From positions 1 through 64,000 of the forward strand of contig JAFLCN010000011.1 in NCBI GenBank assembly GCA_017303555.1: a stretch of DNA of 64,000 nucleotides, written 5' to 3'. Both the position numbers and the translations under genes were made by a program. The notes under the pieces were generated by a model. The model was not told the DNA's origin, did not search any database, and saw nothing but the letters and a program-made list of their open reading frames with translations. Within the stretch, counting starts at the first letter, position 1, and the number at the start of each line of letters is the position of its first letter. Source of the DNA: Planctomycetota bacterium. GTDB taxonomy: Bacteria > Planctomycetota > Phycisphaerae > Phycisphaerales > UBA1924. Positions 49,677-61,279 of the stretch are shown one piece after another.

Positions 49677-49728
49677 TCGGCGCGGCGGTTCGGGCGAAAC
49701 TTTCGGGCGGTTTGCGTGTACACGGCGC

Positions 49729-50523
49729 ATGCTCAATCGCGAAGAAATCATCAGCGGGCTGCGCGAAAGGCTCCACGAAAATCCGGAGATCCGGGCGATC
49801 TGGCTCGGCGGGAGCGATGCGAACAAACGAGCGGATGCGTGGTCGGATATTGACCTGATGGTGATCGGCGCGCCGGGCAAGACGGAAGCTGTGGCGGCGG
49901 CGATTGAACGGGCGGTGGAGGAGATTTCACCGATTCGGATTCGCTTTCGACTTCCGATGCCGACGTGGCACGGATTTGAGCAGGCGTTTTATCAACTGGA
50001 GAATGCGCCGGAAGAGTTGATGATCGACTGGCTGATTGTGGAAGAGGGCAAGCCGCATCCGTGGTTTGAGAAGGAGAGGCACGGGGTTGGGCGCGTGCTG
50101 TTTGACAAGATTGGGGTGGTGAAAGAACAGAGCGTGGATGTGGATGCATGCCGCGGAGCGGCGGCGAAGAAGGTGAGCGAGCTTCGGCTGAAATTTCCGT
50201 TGTATCGGCACTTGCCGGTGAAGTTTGCACGGCGCGGGTTGCCGGTGGATGCGGCGTACTTCTATCAGGCGCTGGTGCTTCGGCCGCTGGTGGATCTGCT
50301 GCGGTGTGTGCACTGCGTGGAGCGGCATGATTTTGGATTTCGGTATTTGAGGGATGATTTGCCGCGGGATGTGTATGGGGAGATTGAGCGGTTGTGCTGG
50401 CCGTCCGGACCCGGGGAGATTCCCGGCGCGGTGGAACGGGCGTCGGCGTTGTTTCAGAAGGCTTTGGAACAGTGGGATGCGAATGAAATGCGTCTCGCGG
50501 AACGAGCCGGCGCGCCGGCCTGA
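49729..50523 (+). CDS. Nucleotidyltransferase domain protein
   Basis: 264 aa from an ATG at 49729; a longer in-frame opening starts inside the tRNA gene and is not likely. The polymerase-beta type motif is IWLGGSDANKRADAWSDIDL at residues 24-43, with the two catalytic Asp. The rest is helical (VDAAYFYQALVLRPLVDLLR). It resembles aminoglycoside-adenylyltransferase-like or MNT-type proteins, but the substrate is unknown. It is the first chromosomal gene after the tRNA. Confidence 0.75.
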   Translation: MLNREEIISGLRERLHENPEIRAIWLGGSDANKRADAWSDIDLMVIGAPGKTEAVAAAIERAVEEISPIRIRFRLPMPTWHGFEQAFYQLENAPEELMIDWLIVEEGKPHPWFEKERHGVGRVLFDKIGVVKEQSVDVDACRGAAAKKVSELRLKFPLYRHLPVKFARRGLPVDAAYFYQALVLRPLVDLLRCVHCVERHDFGFRYLRDDLPRDVYGEIERLCWPSGPGEIPGAVERASALFQKALEQWDANEMRLAERAGAPA

Positions 50524-50571
50524 TAGCTACCATCGCCCCGGTTTGCCGCGGATGCGGCGATAGGGAGCGCG

Positions 50572-51927
50572 ATGGCTGAGAAGGTGAATGTGCTGCTGGT
50601 GGGGGGCGGAGGTCGCGAGCACGCGATCGCGATGAAGCTGCGCGAATCGAAGCGGCTCGGGGAGCTTTGGATCACGCATCCGGAGAACGCCGGGCTGGCG
50701 AAGCTGGCGAAGGCCGTGGATGTGCCGGTGAGCTATCGAGAAATCTACCGGCTCGAGCAGTTCTGCGACAAGAACAAGGTGGGGTTGGTTGTCATCGGAC
50801 CGGAAGATCCGCTCTGCGAGGGGTGGACGGACAAGCTGAAGGCGCCGGGGCGACTGGTGTTCGGCCCCTCGGCGGAGGCGGCGAAGCTGGAAGGTGACAA
50901 GGCGTGGTCGAAGCAGTTGATGCGTTCGGCCTCGATTCCGACGGGCGATGCACGGATCTTCACCGATTACCGCGCCGCGAAGGACTATCTGGCATCGCGT
51001 GAAGCGCCGCCCGCGTTGGACAATCGGTCGAAGGGGCTGGTCGCGAAGGGACGCGACGTGCACGCGGAAGCGCCGCCGGTGATCAAGGCGGCGGGGCTTG
51101 CCAAGGGCAAGGGCGTGATCGTGCCTCACACGTTCAAGGAAGCGCACGAGGCGCTCGAGCGGATGATGGTGAAGAAGGAGTTTGGTGATGCCGGCCGGCG
51201 CGTGGTGATCGAGGAGCGGCTCGAGGGGACCGAAGTTTCGGTGCTCGCGATCGTGGATGGCGGGAACATTCTGGTGTTGCCGGCGTGCCGCGATCACAAG
51301 CGGCTGCAGGACGGCGACAAAGGACCCAACACGGGCGGCATGGGCGCGTACTGCCCGGCGGAGAACATCGACGAAGAGACTCTCCGGCATGTGGAACGCG
51401 AGATTCTGGTGCCGACGATCGATGCGCTGCGGCGGGATGGGATTGAGTACAAGGGCGTGCTGTACGCGGGGATCATGCTGACGCCGGCGGGGCCGAAGGT
51501 GCTCGAGTTCAACTGCCGCTTTGGCGATCCGGAATGTCAGCCGCTGATGGCGAGATTGAAGAGCGACCTGATCGACCTGCTTTGTGGCGCGTGCGAAGGC
51601 ACGCTGGACCGGGTGGATGTCGAATGGGACACGCGTGCCGCGAGCTGCGTGGTGATGGCGGCGCGCGGGTATCCGGATTCGCCGAAGAAGGGCGTGCCGA
51701 TCCTGGGCGTCGAGGATGCGGAGAAGGTGAAGGACGTGGTGGTGACGATCGCGGGTGCGAAGCGCGAGCGGGATGGCTCGCTCGTGACCAGCGGCGGGCG
51801 CGTGCTCGGGGTGACCGGCCTGGGCAAGACGGTGCAGGAAGCGAGCCAGAAGGCGTACGAGGCGGTCAGGAAGATCAGCATCGAGGGCGGGCAGTACCGC
51901 ACCGATATCGGCGCGATCTCGAAATAG
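50572..51927 (+). CDS. purD: Phosphoribosylamine-glycine ligase
   Basis: 451 aa. Joins phosphoribosylamine and glycine with ATP in step 2 of purine synthesis, in the cytosol. It begins VNVLLVGGGGREHAIAMKL, then VGLVVIGPEDPLCEGWTDKL, and the ATP-grasp part has IKAAGLAKGKGVIV, RVVIEERLEGTEVSVLAIVD, GPNTGGMGAYCPA and FNCRFGDPECQ. It is about 25 residues longer than typical PurD, mainly from an insert at about 145-165 before IKAAGLAKGKG. GGGAG precedes the ATG by 4 nt. Stands alone in orientation with the nucleotidyltransferase gene. Confidence 0.95.
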   Translation: MAEKVNVLLVGGGGREHAIAMKLRESKRLGELWITHPENAGLAKLAKAVDVPVSYREIYRLEQFCDKNKVGLVVIGPEDPLCEGWTDKLKAPGRLVFGPSAEAAKLEGDKAWSKQLMRSASIPTGDARIFTDYRAAKDYLASREAPPALDNRSKGLVAKGRDVHAEAPPVIKAAGLAKGKGVIVPHTFKEAHEALERMMVKKEFGDAGRRVVIEERLEGTEVSVLAIVDGGNILVLPACRDHKRLQDGDKGPNTGGMGAYCPAENIDEETLRHVEREILVPTIDALRRDGIEYKGVLYAGIMLTPAGPKVLEFNCRFGDPECQPLMARLKSDLIDLLCGACEGTLDRVDVEWDTRAASCVVMAARGYPDSPKKGVPILGVEDAEKVKDVVVTIAGAKRERDGSLVTSGGRVLGVTGLGKTVQEASQKAYEAVRKISIEGGQYRTDIGAISK

Positions 51928-52007
51928 ATGCAGCGACGCGAGCCTCGGCAACGGGGTGCGGCTGCGGCACCCGGGTGAGGCTGCGCCGGCGGAAAGAGGC
52001 GGTGGGG

Positions 52008-53375
52008 CTAGGGCGCAGCGGGTGCGGCTTCGAGCGATCGGAGCGAAGCGAGGAAATCGGTCGGCCTTTGCCAGGGGATCGAACGAACGATGTTCCGCGA
52101 TGTGACTTCGATTGCGGGCACGGCGGGCGCCCCGGAAACTTTGGAAGCAACCGATGACGGCTTGAGGTGGAACTCGCCGAGCGGTGCCGCGTTTGGGCCG
52201 ACGACGCGGACACGAAGCATCCCCGGCGCGGGATCGGCTGGTTTTTCGATCAGCTTGACTTGCGATGCGGGTGTCTCTGCGAGAAGCTTGAGCAGATCCC
52301 GGATAGCGGCATCGGCGGGGCCGAACGTGCCGGTCGCCGAGCGCCGAAAAGCGGCGTTCTGGTCGGACGAACCGAATTCGATCGACGAGACATCGGCGCT
52401 CGGCAGGTCGAGGCAGAACTTTGAGATGAACAAATCGGGCACGGCGGGGATGGCCTCGAGCAGCGAGTTGCTGACGATGGCAACCTCGGGCCCGAAGAGC
52501 GTGGCCTGTGCTTCGGCATCGCGGGCGCTGATGCGGACAAGGCGGGTGCCGGCGTCGAGTGCGGAGCCGACTTCGATCGTCTGCTCGATATCGCGGCGTG
52601 CGCCGGGCGCGTTCGAACGCGAGGCAAAACGCAGGATTCGCACGGGTTCGTTCCAGTTCTGATCGTCCGAGGCTGGGAGAAAACGCTCGACCGACGATTT
52701 GGACAGCAACAGCAAAGCGCCTTCGACTGCCGCGGCGTCCGCTTTGGTCCGGAGGGGCTCGTTCATCATCCACGCGCCGCTGAGCTTGGCGAGTTCGACC
52801 GTCGCGGACGCGGTGTTCGATGCAAAGGCGCTCGTCGCTTCGGGGGGCCAGAAGAGCAGGTCCTTCGAGCGCCACGATTCGATAGCCAGGGGATCGAGGG
52901 CGCGGCCGAATTGCTCATCCATCGAAGCGACGGCTTCCACTCGCCCGTCGGGTCCGAGCCTCGCGATGCTGGTTCTGCCCCCGAGGGAGAGCGGATCGAC
53001 CGCAAGCCTGAGTGGGGCACCCGTCTCGCGTGCGAGCGTGAGAAAGATCGCGGTGGGCATCGCACCTGCCCCGTCAGCGGCCCGGGCCTCCTGCAACAGA
53101 CGGAGGAGGCCCTGAATCCGGGAGGGCTCGGCGGGCCACGCGGTCGAGCCCTGTGATGATCCGGCTTGAAAGATCCAGCGTGCATCGACACGGGAGAGAC
53201 GCACGGATTGGCCGCCGGGCCATGTCAGTTCCAGCTGCGTGATCTGAGCCGGGGAAAAATCGGGCAGGAACTCGGGTGCGGTCGATTGGACCTGCGTCCG
53301 AGGCTGCGTGAACCAGACCACGAGTCCAAGGATGAGGGCGATCAGGGTCCAGACAAGTGCGGCGGCACGCGACAT
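52008..53375 (-). CDS. DUF4340 membrane-anchored protein
   Basis: 455 aa. One N-terminal transmembrane helix at about 5-22 (ALVWTLIALILGLVVWF), then an extracytoplasmic DUF4340-like part of beta repeats (ITQLELTWPGGQSVRLSRVDARWIF is the usual opening). DUF4340 proteins are often encoded after GldG-like ABC transporter genes, which may lie elsewhere, since here the gene is alone on the minus strand. Function unknown. Confidence 0.75.
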   Translation of the reverse strand: MSRAAALVWTLIALILGLVVWFTQPRTQVQSTAPEFLPDFSPAQITQLELTWPGGQSVRLSRVDARWIFQAGSSQGSTAWPAEPSRIQGLLRLLQEARAADGAGAMPTAIFLTLARETGAPLRLAVDPLSLGGRTSIARLGPDGRVEAVASMDEQFGRALDPLAIESWRSKDLLFWPPEATSAFASNTASATVELAKLSGAWMMNEPLRTKADAAAVEGALLLLSKSSVERFLPASDDQNWNEPVRILRFASRSNAPGARRDIEQTIEVGSALDAGTRLVRISARDAEAQATLFGPEVAIVSNSLLEAIPAVPDLFISKFCLDLPSADVSSIEFGSSDQNAAFRRSATGTFGPADAAIRDLLKLLAETPASQVKLIEKPADPAPGMLRVRVVGPNAAPLGEFHLKPSSVASKVSGAPAVPAIEVTSRNIVRSIPWQRPTDFLASLRSLEAAPAAP

Positions 53376-53429
53376 CGGAGGAGTGTAGATGCGGATTCAG
53401 TCACACGGGCCCGGGCATTGGAGCGGCAA

Positions 53430-54116
53430 GTGAGCAAGGGGCGACCGAAAATCGGGATCACGGTCGATGTCACGGAAACGGACGGTCGTTTGAAGCTCGA
53501 CGTTGCGATGGCGTACGGCGATGCGGTGAGCCGGGGTGGCGGGGTGCCGATCCTGCTTGTGCCTCGTGCGGAGTTGGTCGAGCCTTACCTGGAACTCTGC
53601 GACGGGTTTGTGTTCACTGGAGGGGACGATCCGCGGACGGAGGATTTCGGCGTTCCGACGCACAACAAGGCCAAGCCGATGCATGCCGTGCGCCAGAGCT
53701 TCGAGGTGGAATTGCTCCGGCGGCTTCGGGGTCTGGATTCACCGGTGCTGGGGGTCTGCCTCGGCATGCAGTTGATGAGTCTCACGGCCGGCGGCAGGCT
53801 CAATCAGCACATGGCGGATGTGCTGCCGACGCACGCGGGGCACTGGGGTGCCGAGCACGAGGTCGTGCCGATGGAATCGGCGCGTACGGACGGTCGCTTC
53901 AGGTTCATGGGCACTGTCCAGAGCAAGCACAAGCAGTCGGTCGAAGATGCCGGCGTGCTCACCGCGATCGCGTCGAGCCGGGATGGCGTGATCGAGGCGG
54001 TGTTCGATCCAGCGAAGCGATTCCACGTTGGAGTTCAATGGCACCCGGAGCGGACGCGCGAGGATGCGGTGGGGCAACGGCTGTTCGACGAGCTGATCGC
54101 GGCCGCCCGGGGATGA
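53430..54116 (+). CDS. Class I glutamine amidotransferase-like protein (peptidase C26 / PuuD family)
   Basis: 228 aa from a GTG at 53430 with GGAG 6 nt upstream. KGRPKIGITVDVTE opens the domain, GFVFTGGDDP gives the oxyanion loop, GVCLGMQLM contains the nucleophile Cys and FHVGVQWHPE the catalytic His and Glu. The family splits gamma-glutamyl bonds (gamma-Glu-GABA or gamma-Glu conjugates). All catalytic residues are present; the substrate is not known. It starts divergently from the DUF4340 gene. Confidence 0.85.
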   Translation: MSKGRPKIGITVDVTETDGRLKLDVAMAYGDAVSRGGGVPILLVPRAELVEPYLELCDGFVFTGGDDPRTEDFGVPTHNKAKPMHAVRQSFEVELLRRLRGLDSPVLGVCLGMQLMSLTAGGRLNQHMADVLPTHAGHWGAEHEVVPMESARTDGRFRFMGTVQSKHKQSVEDAGVLTAIASSRDGVIEAVFDPAKRFHVGVQWHPERTREDAVGQRLFDELIAAARG

Positions 54117-54123
54117 GAGAGCG

Positions 54124-54750
54124 CTACGAACCGAGAGCCATTCCGGTGTTCTCGTCCGCGACATCGAGCTCGCGCACACCGCGGAGGCGGCGCATGCGTT
54201 CGACATTCTGACGGACAAGTTCACGGACCCGGTCGGCGTCGGGAATGCTGGGAAGGGTGAGTTCCGGCTGGCTCGGATCGCTCGTGATCATTTTGATGGT
54301 GCCCAGGCCGAGCATGCGCTGGATGAGCGTGCGATTGAGAATGGTGTCTTTGACGCGATACAGCTCGACCTGGTCGTACTGCTTGCTGAGCACGCCGGTT
54401 TCGATCTTGATTCGTTGGGTGCTGAGCGAGAAGGAGGTGTTGCGGAGCTCGATGAACTTCCAGAGAGCGATGGGGATCGGGATGATGAGGATGCACGCGG
54501 CAAACCAGCCGGCGTTGAGCCACTGGCTGGGGCCTCCGCTCCAGACGTGTTCTTCCGGTCCGGCGGATGGCCGCGGCATTCCGGCGGAGGCGGGCAGGGG
54601 CGGGGCGTCTTCGGCGTCGGCCGAGATGGCGCGCACGGTGAGCCCCTCGGCGCGGAGAGCGCGCTCGGCATCGGCCATGGTTGCGGCGGCCACGACTCGG
54701 CGGACTTCTTTTCCGGAGGAATCCGTCGCGTGGACGGTGTAGTTCTGCAA
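54124..54750 (-). CDS. Membrane protein with GspF-N-like and bacterial PH (bPH2) domains
   Basis: 208 aa from a TTG at 54750 (LQNYTVHATDSSGKEVRRVV). Residues 1-45 resemble the short repeat at the N-terminus of GspF/PilC proteins. A hydrophobic segment at about 88-112 (GWFAACILIIPIPIALWKFI) is followed by a bPH2 domain (SFSLSTQRIKIETGVLSKQY, VELYRVKDTILNRTLIQRML, GLGTIKMITSD), as in YdbS-type proteins. No ATG gives the full N-terminus. Function unknown; a membrane signalling or organising role is usual for the family. Confidence 0.7.
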   Translation of the reverse strand: MQNYTVHATDSSGKEVRRVVAAATMADAERALRAEGLTVRAISADAEDAPPLPASAGMPRPSAGPEEHVWSGGPSQWLNAGWFAACILIIPIPIALWKFIELRNTSFSLSTQRIKIETGVLSKQYDQVELYRVKDTILNRTLIQRMLGLGTIKMITSDPSQPELTLPSIPDADRVRELVRQNVERMRRLRGVRELDVADENTGMALGS

Positions 54751-54882
54751 CGCAAAGCCCCTTTCAGCAGGTCTTTCGGAAATCCGGGCAGAGCATATCG
54801 CGCGGGCGGTCCGAATCGGGTAGGCTGGGATGGGCGGTCCGACCTGTGTTCGCTGGAACAAGCACCCGACAGGAGCGGCGCA

Positions 54883-55221
54883 ATGAAGATTGAAGGCGAG
54901 GGGCAGTTGCTTCGGGTCTTTATCGGCGAGGACGACCGGTTCGAGGGACAGCCGCTGCACGAGGCGATTGTGCAGACCGCCCGCAAGAGCGGGATTGCCG
55001 GGGCAACGGTGCTTCGGGGTGTCCTGGGGTACGGGGCGAACTCGCTGCTGCACCGGCCGCCCCAGCCGGGGGTGCCGAGCGAGCTGCCCTTGTGCGTCGA
55101 AATTGTGGACAAGGCGGAGAAGATCAGGGCGTTTCTGCCCCTGATGGACAAAATGGTCCGGGAAGGGCTGATGACGCTGGAGAAGGTCAATATTGTGATG
55201 TACCGCAGCCGCCACACCTGA
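54883..55221 (+). CDS. DUF190 (PII-like) protein
   Basis: 112 aa from an ATG at 54883 with AGGAG 8 nt upstream. LRVFIGEDDRFEGQPLHEAI, TARKSGIAGATVLRGVLGYG, LCVEIVDKAEKIRAFL and LMTLEKVNIVMY match DUF190, a small PII-like fold that often accompanies the CrcB fluoride channel, not seen in this window. Probably a regulatory trimer. Confidence 0.88.
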   Translation: MKIEGEGQLLRVFIGEDDRFEGQPLHEAIVQTARKSGIAGATVLRGVLGYGANSLLHRPPQPGVPSELPLCVEIVDKAEKIRAFLPLMDKMVREGLMTLEKVNIVMYRSRHT

Positions 55222-55259
55222 CGGAGTTCGGGTCGGTTGCCGGGCAAGGATGCCGATGC

Positions 55260-55781
55260 ATGTCGAACGTGTTTTCAACTTCGTATCCGATTTCTCGCTC
55301 GCCGGGCGTGTGCGGGGCGAGCGGTCGGGCATTGATTGCCGGTGAGCGGGTGGTCGCGACGCTGGTTTCGCGAGGCGAAGAACTCTCCCGCGTGGACTAT
55401 TCGGTCGAGGCGTGGGGAAACGGAGCGAGGCCGGCATCGCTCTTTGCGCACTGGTCCACCGTGTTTCAGCCCGGAGCCGATGCCAAGAAGGGGAGGCTTT
55501 CGGACGAGGAGGCATCGGAGCTGTTCGAGCAGCTCGATGGTCCCGGGACGCCCGCGCAAGAAGCATTCCGGTTTGTGCTCGCGCTCTTCCTGGTGCGACG
55601 CCGGTTGTATGTGTACGAGGGTTCGAAAGACGGGATGCTCCGCGTGCGGGCGCGGACGCGCGCGGACGAAATCGCGGCGCCGATTCTGGAGGTGCGCGAG
55701 GTCTCGATGAAGGATGAATCGCTCGCGGGCGCTCTCGAGCAGTTGAAGGAACTGATTCCCGATCCGGCGGGGCAAGCTTGA
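55260..55781 (+). CDS. Unknown 173-aa protein
   Basis: ATG at 55260. Cytosolic, with GERVVATLVSRGEELSRVDY, then EEASELFEQLDGPGTPAQEA, FVLALFLVRRRLYVYEG and a C-terminal LAGALEQLKELIPD. I do not recognise a family. It overlaps the lipoprotein gene by 4 nt (TTGA), so they are co-translated. Confidence 0.75.
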   Translation: MSNVFSTSYPISRSPGVCGASGRALIAGERVVATLVSRGEELSRVDYSVEAWGNGARPASLFAHWSTVFQPGADAKKGRLSDEEASELFEQLDGPGTPAQEAFRFVLALFLVRRRLYVYEGSKDGMLRVRARTRADEIAAPILEVREVSMKDESLAGALEQLKELIPDPAGQA

Positions 55782-56740
55782 GGTTGAGGGACGCGACAAG
55801 GTCACGGGCGGGGGGTGCGACGGCGATCGTGCTTGTTGCGCTGGTGGCGATTTGCCTGGGGGGCTGCCGGTCGTCTCCTCCTGCGCCGGAGCCCAAGAAC
55901 ACGGGCTCGCGTGCCCCCGGTCCGCTGCCGCCGGTTGCGGCGATCGTGCAGGCGCAGAACGACCGGGTCAAAGGGCTCGATGCGCTGTGGGCGCGGGTCT
56001 CGCTTCGTGTGGATGGCAAGCTCGCCAACGCGAAGCTGAACAAGGAAGAGGCCGAGGGGTATCTCCAGGTCGTGCTGCCCGACAAGGTCGCCGTCATCAT
56101 CAACAAGCTCGGGAACACGTACTTTTATCTCGGCAGCAACTCCGAGCTCTATTGGTGGTTTGATCTGACGGGCGACAAGCGCGCGTATTTCGGCCGGCAC
56201 GCGCAGGCCACGCCGGAAACGGTGGATCGTTTCGGCATACCGGTGCATCCGCTCGACCTGATCCAACTGATGGCGATCACGCCGATCGCATCGGGCGATG
56301 CGCCCCCGAAGCTGCATTGGAGCGCCGACGGGACGCTGATCTGGTACGACGTGCCGGCACGCGGCTCGACCAAACGCGTGCTCGTCGATCCGAAGTCGCT
56401 GCTGCCGGTGATGGTCGAACTGATCGATCGAACCGGAAAGGTTGTGGTGCGGAGCGAGCTTTCCAAGTACATCGCGTTTTCATCGAGATCGGTCCGCGGG
56501 GCGAATCCGAGCATCCCGTCGCGCTGCATCATCAAGGTGCCGCGGCAGGACTTGACGATTACGATCAACCTGAACGACCCGGCGGGGAGCCTTCCGAACG
56601 GACGGCCGATCAATCCGGTAGCGTTCAATTTTTCCGAGCTCTACAAGCGCTATCCGGTAACGAGCCTTCTCGATCTCGATAAGCGGGAGGGTGCGGATGC
56701 GGGTGAGCCGGCCCGGCCCTCTGAAGGAGCCGAGAAGTGA
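55778..56740 (+). CDS. Outer-membrane-type lipoprotein, LolB/DUF4292-like layout
   Basis: 320 aa from a TTG at 55778 overlapping the previous stop. Signal peptide with lipobox CLGGC, Cys30, followed by a Pro/Ser linker. The mature part has LWARVSLRVDGKLANAKLNK, LGNTYFYLGSNSELYWWFDL, and a LolA/LolB-like beta-barrel half. It could carry lipoproteins or lipid, but only the fold-like pattern suggests that. It overlaps the RDD gene (GTGA), giving a three-gene operon with the 173-aa gene. Confidence 0.75.
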   Translation: MRLRDATRSRAGGATAIVLVALVAICLGGCRSSPPAPEPKNTGSRAPGPLPPVAAIVQAQNDRVKGLDALWARVSLRVDGKLANAKLNKEEAEGYLQVVLPDKVAVIINKLGNTYFYLGSNSELYWWFDLTGDKRAYFGRHAQATPETVDRFGIPVHPLDLIQLMAITPIASGDAPPKLHWSADGTLIWYDVPARGSTKRVLVDPKSLLPVMVELIDRTGKVVVRSELSKYIAFSSRSVRGANPSIPSRCIIKVPRQDLTITINLNDPAGSLPNGRPINPVAFNFSELYKRYPVTSLLDLDKREGADAGEPARPSEGAEK

Positions 56741-58437
56741 GCTGGCTTCTTCCGCGTGTGCGCTGGACCGTGTGGTTCGCTGCGATCGCGTGGTTGCTCG
56801 CGTCGTCGGCGGCGATCGCCGCCCTGCCCGGTGCCGGCGCTCCGATGCAGCGCGGGCAGTCGTACCCGAGCCCGACGCATTCCTGGTTTGTCATGCCGGC
56901 GATCGGCGGCAGGGACTTTGTGCTCGCGCATGTGCCTCCCCGCATGACGAGCGACAGCGCGACCCGGCCGAGTGCACAGGGCATCTACCGGAGCGTGACG
57001 AGATTGGCAGAAGCACCCGAAGCCCTGGCGGCGTGGGACAACAAGGTGTACGCCGTGTTCTCAGCCCGATCCGATGGATCGACCGAGGGCAAGGCGCGCA
57101 ATGTCCGCACGCTGCGAGCGCAGCGGTTTTCCGACTCGGACCTTTGGGTCGATTCGCCCGCCGGGCGGATGGACACTCTGCCGAGCCTTCCGGGCGCGGG
57201 CAGGCTCGCGGGGTTTGCCGCGGGAGCGGACGGCCCGATCGCGCTGCTCTCGGATGATCGCAACGGGCGAGTCCGATTGCTGATGCTGGTCGAGCGGGAG
57301 TGGCGCGAAGCGGAACTGCCGGAAAAGTTGATCGAACGCGGGGTCGATCCGCTCCCACCGAGGATCGAGCTCTTTGCCGACGATGCGGGGCTGTACCTGC
57401 TTGAACGCCACCGAGACGCCTGGACGGTTTGGCTGGGCACGAGCACCAGCAGCGCGGGTAAGGGCGAGAACGCGCCGCCGGTGGCGTGGACGCAGAGCCG
57501 CATCGCGCCCCTGGGCATCGACGTCGCGGATGGCGCCTCGACGGTGCTGCGGGTCGATCATCGGTGGTTTGCCGTCGAAAACGCCGGCGCCGAGAATCTT
57601 TCGATCTACGAAGTCGCCCCGGAGTTCATCCGTCGATCGGCCGGAATCGAGGGCGTCGGACCGGTCCGCGCCGTGGTTCCGTTGGACGGGCTCGCGCGGC
57701 TGGTCGTGATCTCCACAAGTCGCCCGAACCCGACGCCCGAGGGCAAGCCCCCTTCGGGCGTCATCAGCGGCGCGAAAGTGGTGGAGCTGTCGCTGCTCAC
57801 CGGCAGAGTGTTCTTTGCGGGCGTCGCCCAGCCGCTCGATCCATTGGGCTCCGGCGAGTTCCGGTTTCTGGCGATCGGCCTGATCCTCGCGATGGCGTTG
57901 ATTCTGGTTCTTGTGCTCCGGGCGGACGAGCCGGAGCAGATTCATCTGCCCGATGGTTTCTCGTTCGCCGAACCCGGCCGGCGCGTTGTTGCCGCCGTGC
58001 TTGATGCCGCCATTGTGGCGCTGCTCGTGCCTCGCCTGACCGGGAACAGCGTTCTGGAACTCTTCGGCCCGATGGTCTGGCTTGACGGCGAAGCGTTCGA
58101 AACTCTGCTGGTGGTGGCGGGACTGGGCTGCTTCGTCGGGACAGTCGGGGAGACGCTTTTCGGGCGAACACCCGGAAAGCTGCTGGCCGATTGCGAGGTG
58201 ATCTCGATCGTCCCGCAGTCGAAGGACGCCGCCTCGAACGCCGAACAGCCGATCCCGCGTCCGTCGTTCGGCGCGAGCCTCATGCGGAACGCGATCAAGT
58301 GGTTCCTGTTTCCGGTCGCGGCGGTCGCGCTCATGGATGGTTCGGGCCGCCACCGGGGCGATCAGTTCGGAAAAGCGGCCGTTGTTGTGCCCATCGATCC
58401 TGATGCGCCGCAGGACGATCTCGACGACGATCTGTAG
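56737..58437 (+). CDS. RDD family membrane protein
   Basis: 566 aa from a GTG at 56737. A signal sequence (VWFAAIAWLLASSAAIA) leads to a large extracytoplasmic beta part, perhaps propeller-like (about 50-370), a transmembrane helix near 380-398 (FLAIGLILAMALILVLVL), and a C-terminal RDD domain with GRRVVAAVLDAAIVALLVP, ETLFGRTPGKLLADCEV and DQFGKAAVVV. RDD proteins include Na+/H+ antiporter-like members, but the large N-terminal part makes the role unclear. Confidence 0.8.
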   Translation: MSWLLPRVRWTVWFAAIAWLLASSAAIAALPGAGAPMQRGQSYPSPTHSWFVMPAIGGRDFVLAHVPPRMTSDSATRPSAQGIYRSVTRLAEAPEALAAWDNKVYAVFSARSDGSTEGKARNVRTLRAQRFSDSDLWVDSPAGRMDTLPSLPGAGRLAGFAAGADGPIALLSDDRNGRVRLLMLVEREWREAELPEKLIERGVDPLPPRIELFADDAGLYLLERHRDAWTVWLGTSTSSAGKGENAPPVAWTQSRIAPLGIDVADGASTVLRVDHRWFAVENAGAENLSIYEVAPEFIRRSAGIEGVGPVRAVVPLDGLARLVVISTSRPNPTPEGKPPSGVISGAKVVELSLLTGRVFFAGVAQPLDPLGSGEFRFLAIGLILAMALILVLVLRADEPEQIHLPDGFSFAEPGRRVVAAVLDAAIVALLVPRLTGNSVLELFGPMVWLDGEAFETLLVVAGLGCFVGTVGETLFGRTPGKLLADCEVISIVPQSKDAASNAEQPIPRPSFGASLMRNAIKWFLFPVAAVALMDGSGRHRGDQFGKAAVVVPIDPDAPQDDLDDDL

Positions 58438-58443
58438 GAATGC

Positions 58444-59010
58444 TCAGGCCGCGGGCGAATCGGCGAGCAGGTCGCTGTAGCCCGCGGAGATCGGCTCGCC
58501 GAGCATCGGGGCCAGGGCGTTTCGGATCCGCGCGATCGAAGCGCGGCACGCCGCCTCGTCGCATTCCTTTGTCACCATCGCTTCGAGCTCGATGAAAGTT
58601 CCCAGGTCTCGCACCATGTCGAGGTGGATGCGCACATTCCCGAAGAGGAGCAGTTCCCGCGTTTTCTTGACGATGACCCAAACCGGAAGCGGGCTGAACC
58701 CGAAGCGCTCGAGCGCCTCGGATTCGGAATAGATCATGAACCTGCTGACCTTGGGCGAAGCGGAATCGGCTCGCTCGTAAAAGATCCACTCCGTCGGTTC
58801 GCCGACAGTCTCGCGCTTCTTGAGCCGGGCATCGGCGATGCGGAAGTAGGTATCGGTCTGTTCGAGCATGCCGACGTATCGTGCGCCGAGCGTGCCGCAG
58901 ACGGACATCGCGAGAGGCAGGTCGCGCAGTTCGGCTTTGAATTCGACATTGCGCATCGCGCCATCGTCTCCGCGGTCGGGCAGGTTCGGCTTGGGGGCTG
59001 GCTGGGACAT
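58444..59010 (-). CDS. CYTH domain protein (class IV adenylate cyclase/thiamine triphosphatase-like)
   Basis: 188 aa. MRNVEFKAELRDLPLAMSVC is the usual CYTH opening, QTDTYFRIADARLKKRETVG continues the tunnel fold, and FGNVRIHLDMVRDLGTFIELE is the typical class IV cyclase / CyaB end. The family hydrolyses triphosphates or makes cAMP; which one cannot be read. A start at 58956 (M of MRNVEF) is also possible; I used the ATG at 59010. Confidence 0.82.
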   Translation of the reverse strand: MSQPAPKPNLPDRGDDGAMRNVEFKAELRDLPLAMSVCGTLGARYVGMLEQTDTYFRIADARLKKRETVGEPTEWIFYERADSASPKVSRFMIYSESEALERFGFSPLPVWVIVKKTRELLLFGNVRIHLDMVRDLGTFIELEAMVTKECDEAACRASIARIRNALAPMLGEPISAGYSDLLADSPAA

Positions 59011-59047
59011 GTTGATTCTGGCTCGGATTGGAGAGAAGGCGAAGAGA

Positions 59048-61279
<2,232 letters not shown>
